A stretch of 64,000 nt of DNA from positions 180,949 through 244,948 of the forward strand of contig RCMX01000006.1 of the NCBI GenBank assembly GCA_004348925.1, read 5' to 3'. Shown in pieces: positions 16,500-27,553 of the stretch. The position numbers and the translations under genes were made by a program. This DNA comes from Actinomycetota bacterium. Lineage in GTDB: Bacteria > Actinomycetota > Coriobacteriia > Anaerosomatales > Anaerosomataceae. The notes beneath the pieces are model-generated. The model was given only the letters and a program-made list of their open reading frames with translations, made no database searches and was not told where the DNA came from. Each line of letters starts with the position of its first letter. Position 1 is the first letter of the stretch.

Positions 16500-17911
16500 C
16501 TACGCCTCCTTCTCTGCGGGCAGGTACTTCGCCACGTACTCGTCTTTGATCCGCTTCAGCTCGGTGCGCGGCAGCAGTGCGACGAGCTCCCAGCCAAGCG
16601 CGAGCGTCTCGGCAACCGAGCGCTCTTCGTGCTTGCCCTGCCGGATGAAGCGGTCCTCGAACGCGTCGGCGAAGGCGACGAACGCCTTGTCCGTGTCCGA
16701 GAGGGCCGCCTCGCCGAGAATGACCGCAAGCTCCTTCGCCTGGAGTCCCCGGGCGTACGCGCCGAAGAGCTGGTTGGAGAGGTCCGCGTGGTCCTCGCGC
16801 GTCTTGCCGGGGCCGATGCCCTTCTGCTTGAGGCGAGAGAGCGACGGGAGCACGGCGACCGGCGGGTAGATGCCACGGCGGTGCAGGTTACGGTCGAGAA
16901 TGATCTGACCCTCGGTGATATACCCGGTGAGGTCGGGGATCGGGTGCGTCTTGTCGTCATCAGGCATCGAGAGGATCGGCACCTGCGTGATGGAGCCCGC
17001 GCGGCCCTTCACGCGACCCGCACGTTCGTAGATGGTGGCGAGGTCGGTGTAGAGGTAGCCCGGGTAGCCGCGGCGTCCGGGCACTTCCTTGCGTGCGGCC
17101 GAGACCTCGCGCAGCGCCTCGCAGTAGTACGTCATGTCCGTGAGGATGACGAGCACGTGCATGTCGCACTCGTACGCGAGGTACTCGGCGGCAGTGAGCG
17201 CCATGCGCGGGGTCGCGATGCGCTCGACCGCCGGGTCGTCGGCAAGGTTGAGGAAGAGCACCGCGCGCTCGATGGCCGACGTGGTGCGGAACTCCTGCGT
17301 GAAGAAGTCGGCGTCTTCAAACGTGATGCCCATCGCCGCGAACACGACGGCGAACTCGCCCTCAAGCTTCTCGCCGACCGCGTCCGCCTGCGCGCTCCGT
17401 GCGAGAACGGCCGCCTGGCGCGCGATCTGCGCGGCAAGCTCGTTGTGCGGCAGACCGCTGCCCGAGAAGATCGGCAGCTTCTGACCGCGCACGAGCGGGT
17501 TGAGGCCGTCGATCGCCGAGACGCCCGTCTGGATGAAGTCATCGGGGAAGTCGCGTGCCGTCGGGTTGATCGGCGAGCCGTAGATCGAGAGGCGCTTCTC
17601 CGGGATGATCTCGGGTCCGCCGTCATTCGGGCGGCCGAGGCCGTCGAAGACGCGCCCGAGCATGTCGCGCGACACGCCAAGCTCAAGCGACCGACCCAGG
17701 AACTTCGCCTTCGTGCCGGACGGGTTCGAGCCGCGCGTGCCCTCGAACGCCTGAACGAGCGCTACGTCGCCGTTGACCTCGAGCACGTTGCCGAGGCTCT
17801 TGGTGCCGTCGGGGTACTCGAGCTCAACGAGCTCGCCATACGTCACGTCCACGACGCTCTCGATGAGCAGCAGCGGCCCGACGATATCGCGGGTGGTCAT
17901 GTACTCGCGCA

Positions 17912-17912
<1 letters not shown>
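16500..17912 (-). CDS. ntpB: V/A-type ATP synthase subunit B
   Basis: A 470-aa non-catalytic head subunit, homologous to A but without a working P-loop. Instead it has the B-type [17 protein letters not shown] stretch. Length and the N-terminal beta-barrel region are normal. The ATG overlaps the ntpA stop by one base (TAATG) and follows a GGGAGGTGA site. It forms the A3B3 hexamer and shapes the nucleotide pockets at the A-B interface. Confidence 0.96.
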
Positions 17913-19711
<1,799 letters not shown>

Positions 19712-20044
19712 CTATTCGTCCTCTTCCCGGATCAACATGCTGGTACCGAGTGCGCGCTCGATGGCGCGATTGATCTTCGCTCCGCCAACGCCGCCCGAGC
19801 TCCCCGCTCCGGGGATGATCGTGAGCGCTGGTACCGGCCGGTCAAGCACCTCGCCAACGAGGTCTTCGACCGCCGAGTACACCTGCTCGGTCACGAACAC
19901 GACGCCGTACTCACCGCCGGCGAGCTCGCTCCAGAGCTCGCGAGCATCCTCGGCGCGCTCCACCGGGAACACCGCAAAGCCGAGCGGACGGAACCCCGCC
20001 ACGCTCGTGCTGTCCCCTACTATCGCGATTCGGGCCATCTGCAT
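19712..20044 (-). CDS. ntpG: V/A-type ATP synthase subunit F
   Basis: A 110-aa subunit with a Rossmann-like fold start (ARIAIVGDSTSVAGFRPLG), characteristic of subunit F (NtpG in Enterococcus naming). It binds subunit D in the central stalk and modulates activity. It lies between subunits C and A, the standard position, with a 3-nt gap from C and none to A. Confidence 0.9.
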   Translation of the reverse strand: MQMARIAIVGDSTSVAGFRPLGFAVFPVERAEDARELWSELAGGEYGVVFVTEQVYSAVEDLVGEVLDRPVPALTIIPGAGSSGGVGGAKINRAIERALGTSMLIREEDE

Positions 20045-20047
20045 CCC

Positions 20048-21046
20048 CTACACGTACAGCTCGCGCAGCCGGCTGCGCAGCGCGTCGCGGTCAAGTCCGG
20101 CGAGGCGCCCGATGAGCAGCGTCCGCACGGCGGTCACCTCGGCCTCTCGCGCCATCACGTAGGCGATGACCGGCTCGGGCCCGAATTGCACGGCGCGGGC
20201 CCGGCGCAGGAACTGCGAGATCATGTTGTCGAGCACGACGTCGAGCGCCGAGGGATCGGCGAGCGCATCCGCGTCAACGCCTCGAAGCGTCGGCATCGAC
20301 GCCAGTGCATCCACGAACTCAGCGAACGGCAGCGCGTAGATCTTCTCCACGTCGCGGATGCGAAGCGTACCTCCTTTGAGCAGCCCCTCGGCCAGATCGG
20401 ACGCCGGACGGCTCCTGCGGCGGGCACGGATCGCCGCACGGGCGTTGGCCACATCGACCATGAGGCGCGCAAGATCCCTCAGGGCGCGGCTCTTCGACGA
20501 GCGGGCTGTCTCCACAAGATCGGCGAAGGCCGCTTGCTCCACGGTCGCGTCGATCGCCTCGACGCCGGCGATACGGCCATCTTCGTCAACGAGCGCTGCA
20601 GCGACCTTCGCCAGGTACGCGGGAAGCCGCTCCGCGGGGCCCTCGAACGCAGCGACCGGCACGATGCCCAGTCCCACGATCATGCCCTCAAGCGGAGCAC
20701 CCAGCGCGCGTGCCTTGAGAACCGCTCGCAGGTTCGCGTAGTCGTAGCGCACCCGGAAGAATCGAACGACCGGCTCGGGCAGGTTCGCCTCGGCGAGGAA
20801 GCGGTAGAAGTCGTCGAGCGCTGTCTCCAGACCGGCTTCGACTTCGTCGGCGTTCTCGGCGTTCTCGAGATACCGCCCGTAGACGGTGTCCGAGAGGATC
20901 CGCTTCTGCTCGGCGAAGGACGGCGCGTCCACGAGGCGCTCGTAGGTGCCGCCGCCGAAGATGCGCGTCTCGAGCACGCGGACCTTCCCGACCGCGAACC
21001 CGTAGTAGACGGCGTCGTAGACCGTTTTGAAGAGCGGGACCCTCAC
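20048..21046 (-). CDS. ntpC: V/A-type ATP synthase subunit C
   Basis: A 332-aa all-helical subunit with the three-lobed AC39/subunit C repeat pattern. It links the central stalk to the membrane rotor ring. Its GTG or ATG region overlaps the subunit E stop by 4 nt (20048-21046 against 21043-21651). Length agrees with bacterial NtpC. Confidence 0.92.
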   Translation of the reverse strand: MRVPLFKTVYDAVYYGFAVGKVRVLETRIFGGGTYERLVDAPSFAEQKRILSDTVYGRYLENAENADEVEAGLETALDDFYRFLAEANLPEPVVRFFRVRYDYANLRAVLKARALGAPLEGMIVGLGIVPVAAFEGPAERLPAYLAKVAAALVDEDGRIAGVEAIDATVEQAAFADLVETARSSKSRALRDLARLMVDVANARAAIRARRRSRPASDLAEGLLKGGTLRIRDVEKIYALPFAEFVDALASMPTLRGVDADALADPSALDVVLDNMISQFLRRARAVQFGPEPVIAYVMAREAEVTAVRTLLIGRLAGLDRDALRSRLRELYV

Positions 21047-21651
21047 GAGCCGTCCTTCCCTTCAGCGAAAAGCGCCGAGGCAAGCTTCATGACGAGCGAT
21101 TCGCGCTGCGCCGAGATAAGCCCGGCGATCGAGAGGTCGTTGTGCGAGCGGTCGCCGATGAGCACCACGCCATGCGCGACGTCGGCCGCCTCGGATTCGA
21201 AGCGCAGGGCCAGCTCGACGCCTCTCGCTCGCGCAATCGACTTCACGGCGGCTTCGAGATCCGCGAGCCGCGTCCGGTCCGCGGCCGCGACCCGGACCGC
21301 CTCATCCCCCGCTGCGGCGTCTACCACGGCGGAGGCGATGAACGACGTAAAGACGTCGTCCGGCAGGCCGATGATCCGCTCCTCGAGCATGCCCAGTGCG
21401 CGGTCGACGAGTTCGCCACGAGCCATGACCTCCGCGTCACGCGCACGCAATCGCGCGCCGGCGAGGAGTGTCTCGGCATCCCGCTCGGCGTTGCGTGCGC
21501 TGTCGCGTTCAAGACGCGCCGCCGACTCGGTCGCCTGGGCGCTCGCGGTCGCCACCATGCGCTCGGCCTCGGCATGCGCGCTCGCGATGATCGCGTCTGC
21601 CTCCTGCCGGGCGTCACTGGCGATGCGTTCGATGATGTCTGACAGAGCCAC
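21043..21651 (-). CDS. ntpE: V/A-type ATP synthase subunit E
   Basis: A 202-aa peripheral-stalk subunit. The N-terminal two thirds is an Ala/Glu/Arg-rich helix of coiled-coil type and the C-terminal part is the globular head-binding domain. It pairs with the small coiled-coil subunit H (24347) to form the stator. It sits 12 nt downstream of subunit K. Confidence 0.9.
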   Translation of the reverse strand: MALSDIIERIASDARQEADAIIASAHAEAERMVATASAQATESAARLERDSARNAERDAETLLAGARLRARDAEVMARGELVDRALGMLEERIIGLPDDVFTSFIASAVVDAAAGDEAVRVAAADRTRLADLEAAVKSIARARGVELALRFESEAADVAHGVVLIGDRSHNDLSIAGLISAQRESLVMKLASALFAEGKDGS

Positions 21652-21663
21652 GGGGACTCCCGG

Positions 21664-22167
21664 CTACATCTTCGTCAGTGCGGTTTGCAGCACCGTGAGC
21701 ATGAGGATCGTCACGATGAGCGCGAGCACGGCGTACGTCTCGACGAGCGCCGGGAAGATGAGCGCCTTGCCGGAGTCTTCGCTGCGACGGGCGACGATAC
21801 CTGCGGCAGCCGCGGCCGTGAGCCCCTGATAGATCGCGCTCACGAGGCACAGGAACGACACCGGCATGCACGCCAGGAAGATCTTGAACCCGATGGCAGC
21901 CGGGATGTCGATCTCGCCGCTCAGTAGATTGAAGAAGATGAGGACGAGGACGGCGGCGATGAACCCGTAGATGCCCTGCGTGCCAGGCATGGCCGCGAGC
22001 GGCAGCAGCTTGCCGAACTTCTCGCCATCCTCGGAGACGATGCCCGCGATCGCAGAGCTCGCCGCCGTGATGCCGATGGCCGAGCCGATGCCGCCGAGGA
22101 TCGCGGCGATGCCGCCCCCCAGAAGCGCCCAGTCGGCTCCTGCCATACCCCAGAAGAGGTCTTTCAC
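21664..22167 (-). CDS. ntpK: V/A-type ATP synthase rotor subunit K with Na+-type signature
   Basis: A 167-aa four-helix rotor subunit made of two fused hairpins. The ion-carrying Glu143 lies in LVETYAVL in the last helix. The co-ligands known from Enterococcus hirae NtpK are conserved: Thr63 and Gln64 in MPGTQG and Gln114 in IYQG. This suggests Na+ rather than H+ coupling. Only one carboxylate per four-helix unit is present, as in NtpK. The GTG start overlaps the ntpI stop (GTGA), which defines it; the frame open to 22737 is a shadow of ntpI. Confidence 0.93.
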   Translation of the reverse strand: MKDLFWGMAGADWALLGGGIAAILGGIGSAIGITAASSAIAGIVSEDGEKFGKLLPLAAMPGTQGIYGFIAAVLVLIFFNLLSGEIDIPAAIGFKIFLACMPVSFLCLVSAIYQGLTAAAAAGIVARRSEDSGKALIFPALVETYAVLALIVTILMLTVLQTALTKM

Positions 22168-24344
22168 GATTCCGTGCCTCCTTCCTGCTGCACACCCTGT
22201 GCGTGCAGCACCAAAGCCTTGGTCCGGTAGCCGAACGGTGAGTAGTTCCGGCCGCCGCCTTCGTAGAACTTGCTGAAGAACTCCACGAACTGCAGACGCG
22301 CCGGATGAACGAATGCGCCAAGCAGGTTGATCACGACATTGAAGACGTGACCGACGACGAATATGAGACTCGCGAACACGATGACGAGCACGCCACCCAC
22401 GAGCGAAAAGCCACCTTTGGCGAAAAGTCCCGCAGATCCGCTCCACACGAGACCGGCGAGCAGGTTGAAGACGCTGCCCACCAGCATGCCCGACAACCCG
22501 AGCGCCGCGAGTCGGCTGTACGACAAGATGTCGCTCAGGAAGCCGGTCATGCCGTACACAGCGTACGCCCCGCCGAGGAGCGCCACGACCGCACGCCGCA
22601 CGCCCTTGGAGGCGAACAGCCCGATCGCCGACCCGCCAAGCAACACCCAGCCCACGATCGCAGGGCCGTGAAACGCGACTGAGAGCAGCCAGCCGCACAG
22701 GAGCGCTATCCACGCACCACCCGCCGCGCGTTCCCATCCCGGCAGCTCCTCGCCCGAGAGCGCCGCCTCGAGCGCGTGGCCCTTCATGAGCATCACGACG
22801 CCGAGCCCCAGCACGATCGCCGGAAGAGACGCCGTCGGTACGGTGGCGGCGACGGCGATTGCCACCGCGAGCATGATGGTGGAGATCTGGTCGTTCACCG
22901 CCGAGGAAGCATCGCCGCGCTTGGCGGCGTCGTACGCCGCGACCAGCACGCCGAAGAACACCTGCACGACGCCGAGCGCGACCATGATGAGGAGGAAGGT
23001 CGTGAGATCCTCCATCGGATTGATGAGGGCGAGCGCCCGCAAGGACGCAGGAAGCTGCGCCTGGTCGATCGCGAAGTATGAGCCCGTGAGCACTCCGATC
23101 ACGATCGAGCTCACCCCGCCCATGATGAGCAGGTCCATGAACCGCTTCACGCCCGGGGCGACATCGAGGCGGTTCTTGATGAGGTACGCGCCGGTGATAA
23201 GCATCAACCCGTAGCCGACGTCCCCGATGCAGATGCCGAAGAACAGCAAGAAGAACGGGGCGATGAGCGGCGTCGGGTCCATCTCGACGTACTGCGGACG
23301 GCCGTAGAGGTCCGTGAGCGTCTCTAGAGGCCTGAGCCAGCCGGGGTTCTCAAGCTCAACCGGTGGCTTATCGTCAGGACCGGCATCCCGAAACGTGAAG
23401 TCGACAAGCCCGTCGAACGAGCTGAACGCGCCCTCCAGAGCAGGGCGTTTCTTCTCGGGCACCCATCCCTCGATCAGGACCGTGCGTTCCGTCGCGCCAA
23501 ACCGGTCGCGCACCGTCACTACATCCCGTGCCGATCCGAGTGACTCGGCCAGCGACACCGAGCGGAGGTACTGCTCGGCAGAAAGCGTATTCGCTCGCTC
23601 CAGCAGACGCTCCCGCTCCTCGTCGATGTGCTCGATCTCTGCGCGCGCAAGCGCGATCTCTTCGGCGGGATAGTCGGACAGATCCGGGAACGCGACCTCG
23701 GAGAAGCTGGTGAGGTTGAGTGTGGCCCGGACTTCATCCAGCTGGTCGCGGTGAGCCATCACGACCCACGCGGAACGAGAGCCAACGGCACCGAGCTCCT
23801 CGACGGTGACCTCGGTGACGGCGTCGCGCAGACGCTGCCGGATCACGGGGCCTTCGTTCGCAGGGACCGTGCCCGTGAAGAGCACGACGTTCCTGGTGCC
23901 CTTCCATCCGCTGATCTGCAGATGCAAGTCGCGCCACGGCTCGAGGTCGTCGATGAGCTTTGAAAGCCGCACCCGCTGACGCGCCATCGAAGCGAGACGG
24001 TCGCTCAGATCGACACACTCGTCGTAGAGGCTGCGGAATCCGGCGTCCGGCTGGAGCGCCACGAACTCCGATTCGCTCAGGTGGATCTTCTCGCTGATGA
24101 ACGCCGAGAACGGTGCCTCGGATGTGTGGTACTTGCCGAGGAATGCCACGACGAATTGAGCGTCGGCGATGTACTCGTCGAGCTGCTCAACGCGACGGCG
24201 TTCCGGTTCCGAGACCGGCGCGGGAAGATCGTGTTCGTCGGCAACGATTTCCAGGACGCCGGCGGCACGCAGGGCTTCCACCGCGCTCTCCACCGCGGAG
24301 CCGTGCACGAACGCCGTGACTCTGAGCATCCGGGCGACAGCCAC
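22164..24344 (-). CDS. ntpI: V/A-type ATP synthase membrane subunit I
   Basis: A 726-aa stator subunit. The cytoplasmic N-terminal half (about 1-370) has the coiled-coil arm that contacts the peripheral stalks. The C-terminal half has seven to eight membrane helices forming the ion half-channels next to the K ring. The final segment GHVFNVVINLLGAFVHPARL is the conserved family end containing the last helices and the Arg-bearing region. It lies 2 nt after subunit H. Confidence 0.95.
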   Translation of the reverse strand: MAVARMLRVTAFVHGSAVESAVEALRAAGVLEIVADEHDLPAPVSEPERRRVEQLDEYIADAQFVVAFLGKYHTSEAPFSAFISEKIHLSESEFVALQPDAGFRSLYDECVDLSDRLASMARQRVRLSKLIDDLEPWRDLHLQISGWKGTRNVVLFTGTVPANEGPVIRQRLRDAVTEVTVEELGAVGSRSAWVVMAHRDQLDEVRATLNLTSFSEVAFPDLSDYPAEEIALARAEIEHIDEERERLLERANTLSAEQYLRSVSLAESLGSARDVVTVRDRFGATERTVLIEGWVPEKKRPALEGAFSSFDGLVDFTFRDAGPDDKPPVELENPGWLRPLETLTDLYGRPQYVEMDPTPLIAPFFLLFFGICIGDVGYGLMLITGAYLIKNRLDVAPGVKRFMDLLIMGGVSSIVIGVLTGSYFAIDQAQLPASLRALALINPMEDLTTFLLIMVALGVVQVFFGVLVAAYDAAKRGDASSAVNDQISTIMLAVAIAVAATVPTASLPAIVLGLGVVMLMKGHALEAALSGEELPGWERAAGGAWIALLCGWLLSVAFHGPAIVGWVLLGGSAIGLFASKGVRRAVVALLGGAYAVYGMTGFLSDILSYSRLAALGLSGMLVGSVFNLLAGLVWSGSAGLFAKGGFSLVGGVLVIVFASLIFVVGHVFNVVINLLGAFVHPARLQFVEFFSKFYEGGGRNYSPFGYRTKALVLHAQGVQQEGGTES

Positions 24345-24346
24345 GA

Positions 24347-24652
24347 TCAGTCCACCAGCTCCGCCATCACGGATGCGACGGCGCCTTCCAGGCGGGACTC
24401 GACGCGCTCCCGGTCGGCGTTGTGCCTGTCCCCGGCATCTGCGGCGATCCGAGCTGCCTCCTCCTGTGCGCCGAGAAGCGTCGCACCCGCCGCAGCCGCT
24501 GCGCGCGCCCGAGCTTCGGTCTCGATGGCCGAGCGACGTTCGGCGGCTTCGACCCGCGCCTCGGCAACGATGCGCTGCGCTTCCTCCCGTGCAGCAAGGA
24601 CGGTCTCGCGCGCGTCATCTTCGGCGCGCAGTATGCTTTCGAGCTTCTCCAC
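24347..24652 (-). CDS. ntpF: V/A-type ATP synthase small stalk subunit H
   Basis: A 101-aa coiled-coil protein (VEKLESILRAEDDARETVL start, then Ala/Glu/Arg heptads) in the first position of the operon, the usual place of subunit H/NtpF that dimerises with subunit E. The GTG at 24652 follows a GAGGGTGGGGG purine run. The frame open to 25387 runs into the divergent capA region and is not coding. This gene marks the start of the ATPase operon. Confidence 0.85.
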   Translation of the reverse strand: MEKLESILRAEDDARETVLAAREEAQRIVAEARVEAAERRSAIETEARARAAAAAGATLLGAQEEAARIAADAGDRHNADRERVESRLEGAVASVMAELVD

Positions 24653-24693
24653 GTACCCCCACCCTCTACGCGCATGCCTCCGGTGCTCGTGCG

Positions 24694-24702
24694 ATTCTAT
24701 CA
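24694..24702 (-). promoter_or_regulatory. Extended -10 promoter of the V-ATPase operon
   Basis: On the minus strand the sequence reads TGATAGAAT: an extended TG plus a TAGAAT hexamer, about 42 nt upstream of the subunit H start. No good -35 hexamer is seen at 16-18 nt. Confidence 0.45.
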
Positions 24703-24851
24703 CCAGAGACGCCCGTGAACACGCTCGACTACACCTTCTGCCATGCCCGGGCTTCAGGTCAGCTACACCATGACGAGCGCTCGAGACGGCGCGAATGTTG
24801 CTCCTGTTGTACCCTTGTTCGCGTAAGCGAGCTGAGCACACCCGAGGAGTC

Positions 24852-26078
24852 ATGGATCCTTCACCCTCCGCCACCAGCAGAGCTGCTGCCAGACAGGCAC
24901 AGCGCGCCGCAGCCCGCAGACGGCGACGCACCGTCGTCACGACCGCTGCGGCCATCGCTGGCGCGGCCGTGATCGCGGCGGTCGGCTTCTTCGTCGCGCT
25001 GCCTGCGTTCTCGGCTCCGCCGCTCATGAGGTCCGCCGCACATACCCCCCTGTCACCCCTGGTCGAAGACCCCGCCACCTTCACGGCACCCGCGCTCCTG
25101 GCGGTTGCCGAGGCCGGCCGGCCGGCGACGCTGACCGTCTCGGCTGTGGGTGACATGATCTTCGACCGGCAGATCAAGACGCTCGTGGTCTCTGCCGGTG
25201 GCGCAGCGCCGCTTGCGGCCGTCGCATCGCACCTCAAGGTGGCCGACGTGACCATCGGCAACCTGGAGAGTCCGCTCAGCACCGGCGGCGTGAAGAACGC
25301 AACCAAGGACGTGACGTTCCGAGGCGATCCTCGTGGTGCCGAGGGGCTCGTCGCATCAGGCTTCGACTTCCTCTCGATCGCGAACAACCACGTGCTCGAC
25401 TACGGACCCGACGCGCTCTCCGACACAGTGGCCGCGCTCGATGCTCGAGGCATCGCCCACGCTGGCGCGGGAGCGAACCGCGCGGCGGCGTGGAAGCCGG
25501 CGGTCATCGAGCGCGACGGCGCCTCGGTCGCCTACCTCGCGTTCTCGCACATCCTTCCTGCAGGGTTCGTCGCCACCGATTCCAGGCCCGGGCTTGCGGC
25601 CGGGCGCAACAATATGGATGCGGTCGCGACGGCGATCCGCTCGGCAAAGGCCGAGCACGACTACGTGATCGTCTCGTTCCACTGGGGCGTGGAGTACCAG
25701 GATGATGCGAACGGCGAGCAGGTCCGCGATGCGCACGCGGCAGTCGACGCTGGCGCCGACATGGTGCTTGCGCACCACCCGCACGTCATCCAGGCTGTCG
25801 AGTACTACAAGAACCGCCTCATCGCATACTCGCTCGGCGACTTCGTCTTCGATCACTACTCCCGCAAGACCGGTGAGGCATTCATACTGGATGCGGCGCT
25901 CGGCCCCGATGGAGTGACCGACGTGAAGGTGACGCCGGTGTACCTCGACGGACACGGGAAGCCAGAGTTCGTCACGGGCAGCGAGGCGACCGTGATACTC
26001 GACCGGCTCAAGGCCATCTCGGCCAAGCGAAGCACGCTCGTCTCCATCGACGGAAACACCGCGACGGTGACGCCGTGA
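24852..26078 (+). CDS. CapA family metallophosphoesterase-like protein
   Basis: A 408-aa membrane-anchored protein. An Arg-rich cytoplasmic tail (RRRRR near residue 22) precedes one helix (about 28-52). The outer domain is of the PGA_cap/CapA type with metallophosphoesterase-like motifs in order: GDMIFDR, GNLESP, NNHVLDYG, FHWGVEYQ and HHPHVIQ. CapA homologues act in poly-gamma-glutamate capsule synthesis, but no capB or capC genes are here, so the role may be general envelope metabolism. The ATG at 24852 follows GAGGAGT; an in-frame ATG at 24795 lacks a site. It is coupled to the next gene by a GTGA overlap. Confidence 0.88.
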   Translation: MDPSPSATSRAAARQAQRAAARRRRRTVVTTAAAIAGAAVIAAVGFFVALPAFSAPPLMRSAAHTPLSPLVEDPATFTAPALLAVAEAGRPATLTVSAVGDMIFDRQIKTLVVSAGGAAPLAAVASHLKVADVTIGNLESPLSTGGVKNATKDVTFRGDPRGAEGLVASGFDFLSIANNHVLDYGPDALSDTVAALDARGIAHAGAGANRAAAWKPAVIERDGASVAYLAFSHILPAGFVATDSRPGLAAGRNNMDAVATAIRSAKAEHDYVIVSFHWGVEYQDDANGEQVRDAHAAVDAGADMVLAHHPHVIQAVEYYKNRLIAYSLGDFVFDHYSRKTGEAFILDAALGPDGVTDVKVTPVYLDGHGKPEFVTGSEATVILDRLKAISAKRSTLVSIDGNTATVTP

Positions 26079-27004
26079 CACCCGGCGAACGACGGGTGCG
26101 CAACCGGGCCCCGATGCGGCGAATCTCAACCCCTTCCCGGCTCGGTCCCGTGCGCGATACCGGACTCACGGTCGGTGGCAGTCGGCGTCGAAGCCCGCGT
26201 AAGCGCAACAATCGACCCGTGTACGCCATCATCGCGGCGCTTGCGATCGGCATCGTGCTGCTCGCCTCGGCGGCAGGAACACGCGCTGCGCGGATGAAGG
26301 AGCCGAACCCCGGGGACCTCGTCGCGCCGGCAGCCAACGAGACGAGCGCTCCCATCGACCCGCTGCGAGACCCCACGCCGATATTCGCGACGTACCGGAG
26401 CCTCAATCTGAGGCTCCCGGTCGACCCCGGCGACGTGACCGCGCTCGCGTTTCACCAGGCCTCCGGCAGGCAAACGCTCGCGATGGATTCGCTCGCGCCC
26501 GATGCCGACATGGCGCAGGCCGCCAAACTGAAGGCCGTCCCGGCGAGCCAGGCGCCCAGCGGATCCGCGGAGTCGACGGCTTCGATCCAGACCGTGTGGC
26601 AAGGGTCGGTGCTCCGGCTGTGGCGCAGCAACCGCACGGGCGCGCCCGATACCGCCGCCGACGTCGGAGCGGATCCGGGAAGCATCGTGTACGCGCCGGT
26701 CACCGGAACGGTACTGCAGGTTCGCGCGTACAAGCTGTACAGCAAGTACCCGGACTACGAGATCCACATCAAGCCGGACGGCTGGCCAGAGGTCGACGTC
26801 GTGCTCATCCATGTGGATGATGTGTCGGTCGTCGCTGGAGATCGCGTCACGGGCGGCGCATCACGTATCGCCTGCGTCCGAAAGATGTCTGACAAGATCG
26901 ACATCCAGCTCGGTGGCTACACCAGAAACGGCGGCGATCACGTGCACGTACAGCTCAATCGCGTCGCTGTTCCGGGCAAGCTCGAGCAGCTCACGGGCTC
27001 CTAG
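26075..27004 (+). CDS. Membrane-anchored, divergent M23/LytM-like protein
   Basis: A 309-aa protein. A basic cytoplasmic N terminus of about 47 residues precedes one membrane helix (about 48-66). The outer part resembles a LytM domain: His127 with Asp138 (spacing stretched relative to HxxxD), VYAPVTGTV, His246 in LIHVDDVSVVAGDRV where M23 proteins have GHL, and His289/His291 in DHVHVQL. About 60 residues are inserted after the first motif. It may be an active endopeptidase or a non-catalytic LytM factor. It is translationally coupled to the CapA-like gene. Its stop shares a CTAG with the convergent DUF951 gene. Confidence 0.7.
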   Translation: MTPGERRVRNRAPMRRISTPSRLGPVRDTGLTVGGSRRRSPRKRNNRPVYAIIAALAIGIVLLASAAGTRAARMKEPNPGDLVAPAANETSAPIDPLRDPTPIFATYRSLNLRLPVDPGDVTALAFHQASGRQTLAMDSLAPDADMAQAAKLKAVPASQAPSGSAESTASIQTVWQGSVLRLWRSNRTGAPDTAADVGADPGSIVYAPVTGTVLQVRAYKLYSKYPDYEIHIKPDGWPEVDVVLIHVDDVSVVAGDRVTGGASRIACVRKMSDKIDIQLGGYTRNGGDHVHVQLNRVAVPGKLEQLTGS

Positions 27005-27216
27005 ACCTCTTCGTGCGGCTCCGCACGTCGCTCGAAGCCGCGGAACCGCCGATCGAACTCGTAGCGCTCCAGGCGCACTTTTCGGTCACAGCCGAGGCAT
27101 GTGAGCCCGATATCCATCCCGAGCTTGTTCACTTCCCACTCGTTCGCGCCACACGGATGCGGCTTCTTGAGCCGCACCACGTCGCCGATGCGCACGGGGA
27201 CGATCGGTACCGTCAC
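27001..27216 (-). CDS. DUF951 family protein
   Basis: A 71-aa protein. The core GDVVRLKKPHPCGANEWEV, followed by CLGCDR, matches DUF951, a small conserved Gram-positive family of unknown function, usually near replication or translation genes. Three cysteines (PC, CLGC) suggest metal binding. The GTG at 27216 is chosen because GGAGGA lies 4 nt upstream; the frame extends to 27387 without a better site. A TATACT box lies at 27266-27271. Confidence 0.88.
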   Translation of the reverse strand: MTVPIVPVRIGDVVRLKKPHPCGANEWEVNKLGMDIGLTCLGCDRKVRLERYEFDRRFRGFERRAEPHEEV

Positions 27217-27265
27217 AGCATCCTCCGAATCGATTGCGTCCACACGTGGTGGCGCCAACGTGCAC

Positions 27266-27271
27266 AGTATA
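27266..27271 (-). promoter_or_regulatory. TATACT -10 box upstream of the DUF951 gene
   Basis: The minus-strand hexamer TATACT lies 50 nt upstream of the GTG. No convincing -35 is present at 16-18 nt. The same hexamer occurs upstream of several other units in the window. Confidence 0.45.
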
Positions 27272-27553
27272 TCCCCGGAAGACATTCTGACCGCCTGCTG
27301 GAGATGCCCCCCCCGCATCGCTCGGGATTCTGCGTAGCCAGCATTTCGGTGCTGCCCAAGCACGGATGAGCGGCCATTCATCTCCAAAGCGTGCCTTTCG
27401 TCACACTATTGCGCCGTACGGCACATGAGGGTTCATTCATCTTCCTCCGTGCCCGATACATTCCACTGAGGCCAGAGAGCGCCTCGACACAGACCAGGAT
27501 GAATTGCCCTCGGCCCCACGCCAGGGGCCAAGGACTAAGAAGAGGAGACAGCA
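27272..27553. other. Intergenic region with 5'-UTR hairpin before a small secreted protein gene
   Basis: No ORF with a ribosome binding site is seen. A perfect 6-bp GC hairpin (27512-27517 with 27524-27529, 6-nt loop) sits 24 nt before the ATG of the next gene, just upstream of its AGAGGAGA site. It may shape or protect the leader. No recognised riboswitch consensus was found. Confidence 0.4.

Noticed and set aside
20186..21829. 547-aa plus-strand open frame
   Set aside because: Antisense to subunits C and E, which are clearly coding.
24347..25387. Long N-terminal extension of subunit H
   Set aside because: It would overlap the divergent CapA-like gene; the GTG at 24652 gives a normal-length subunit with a purine-rich site.
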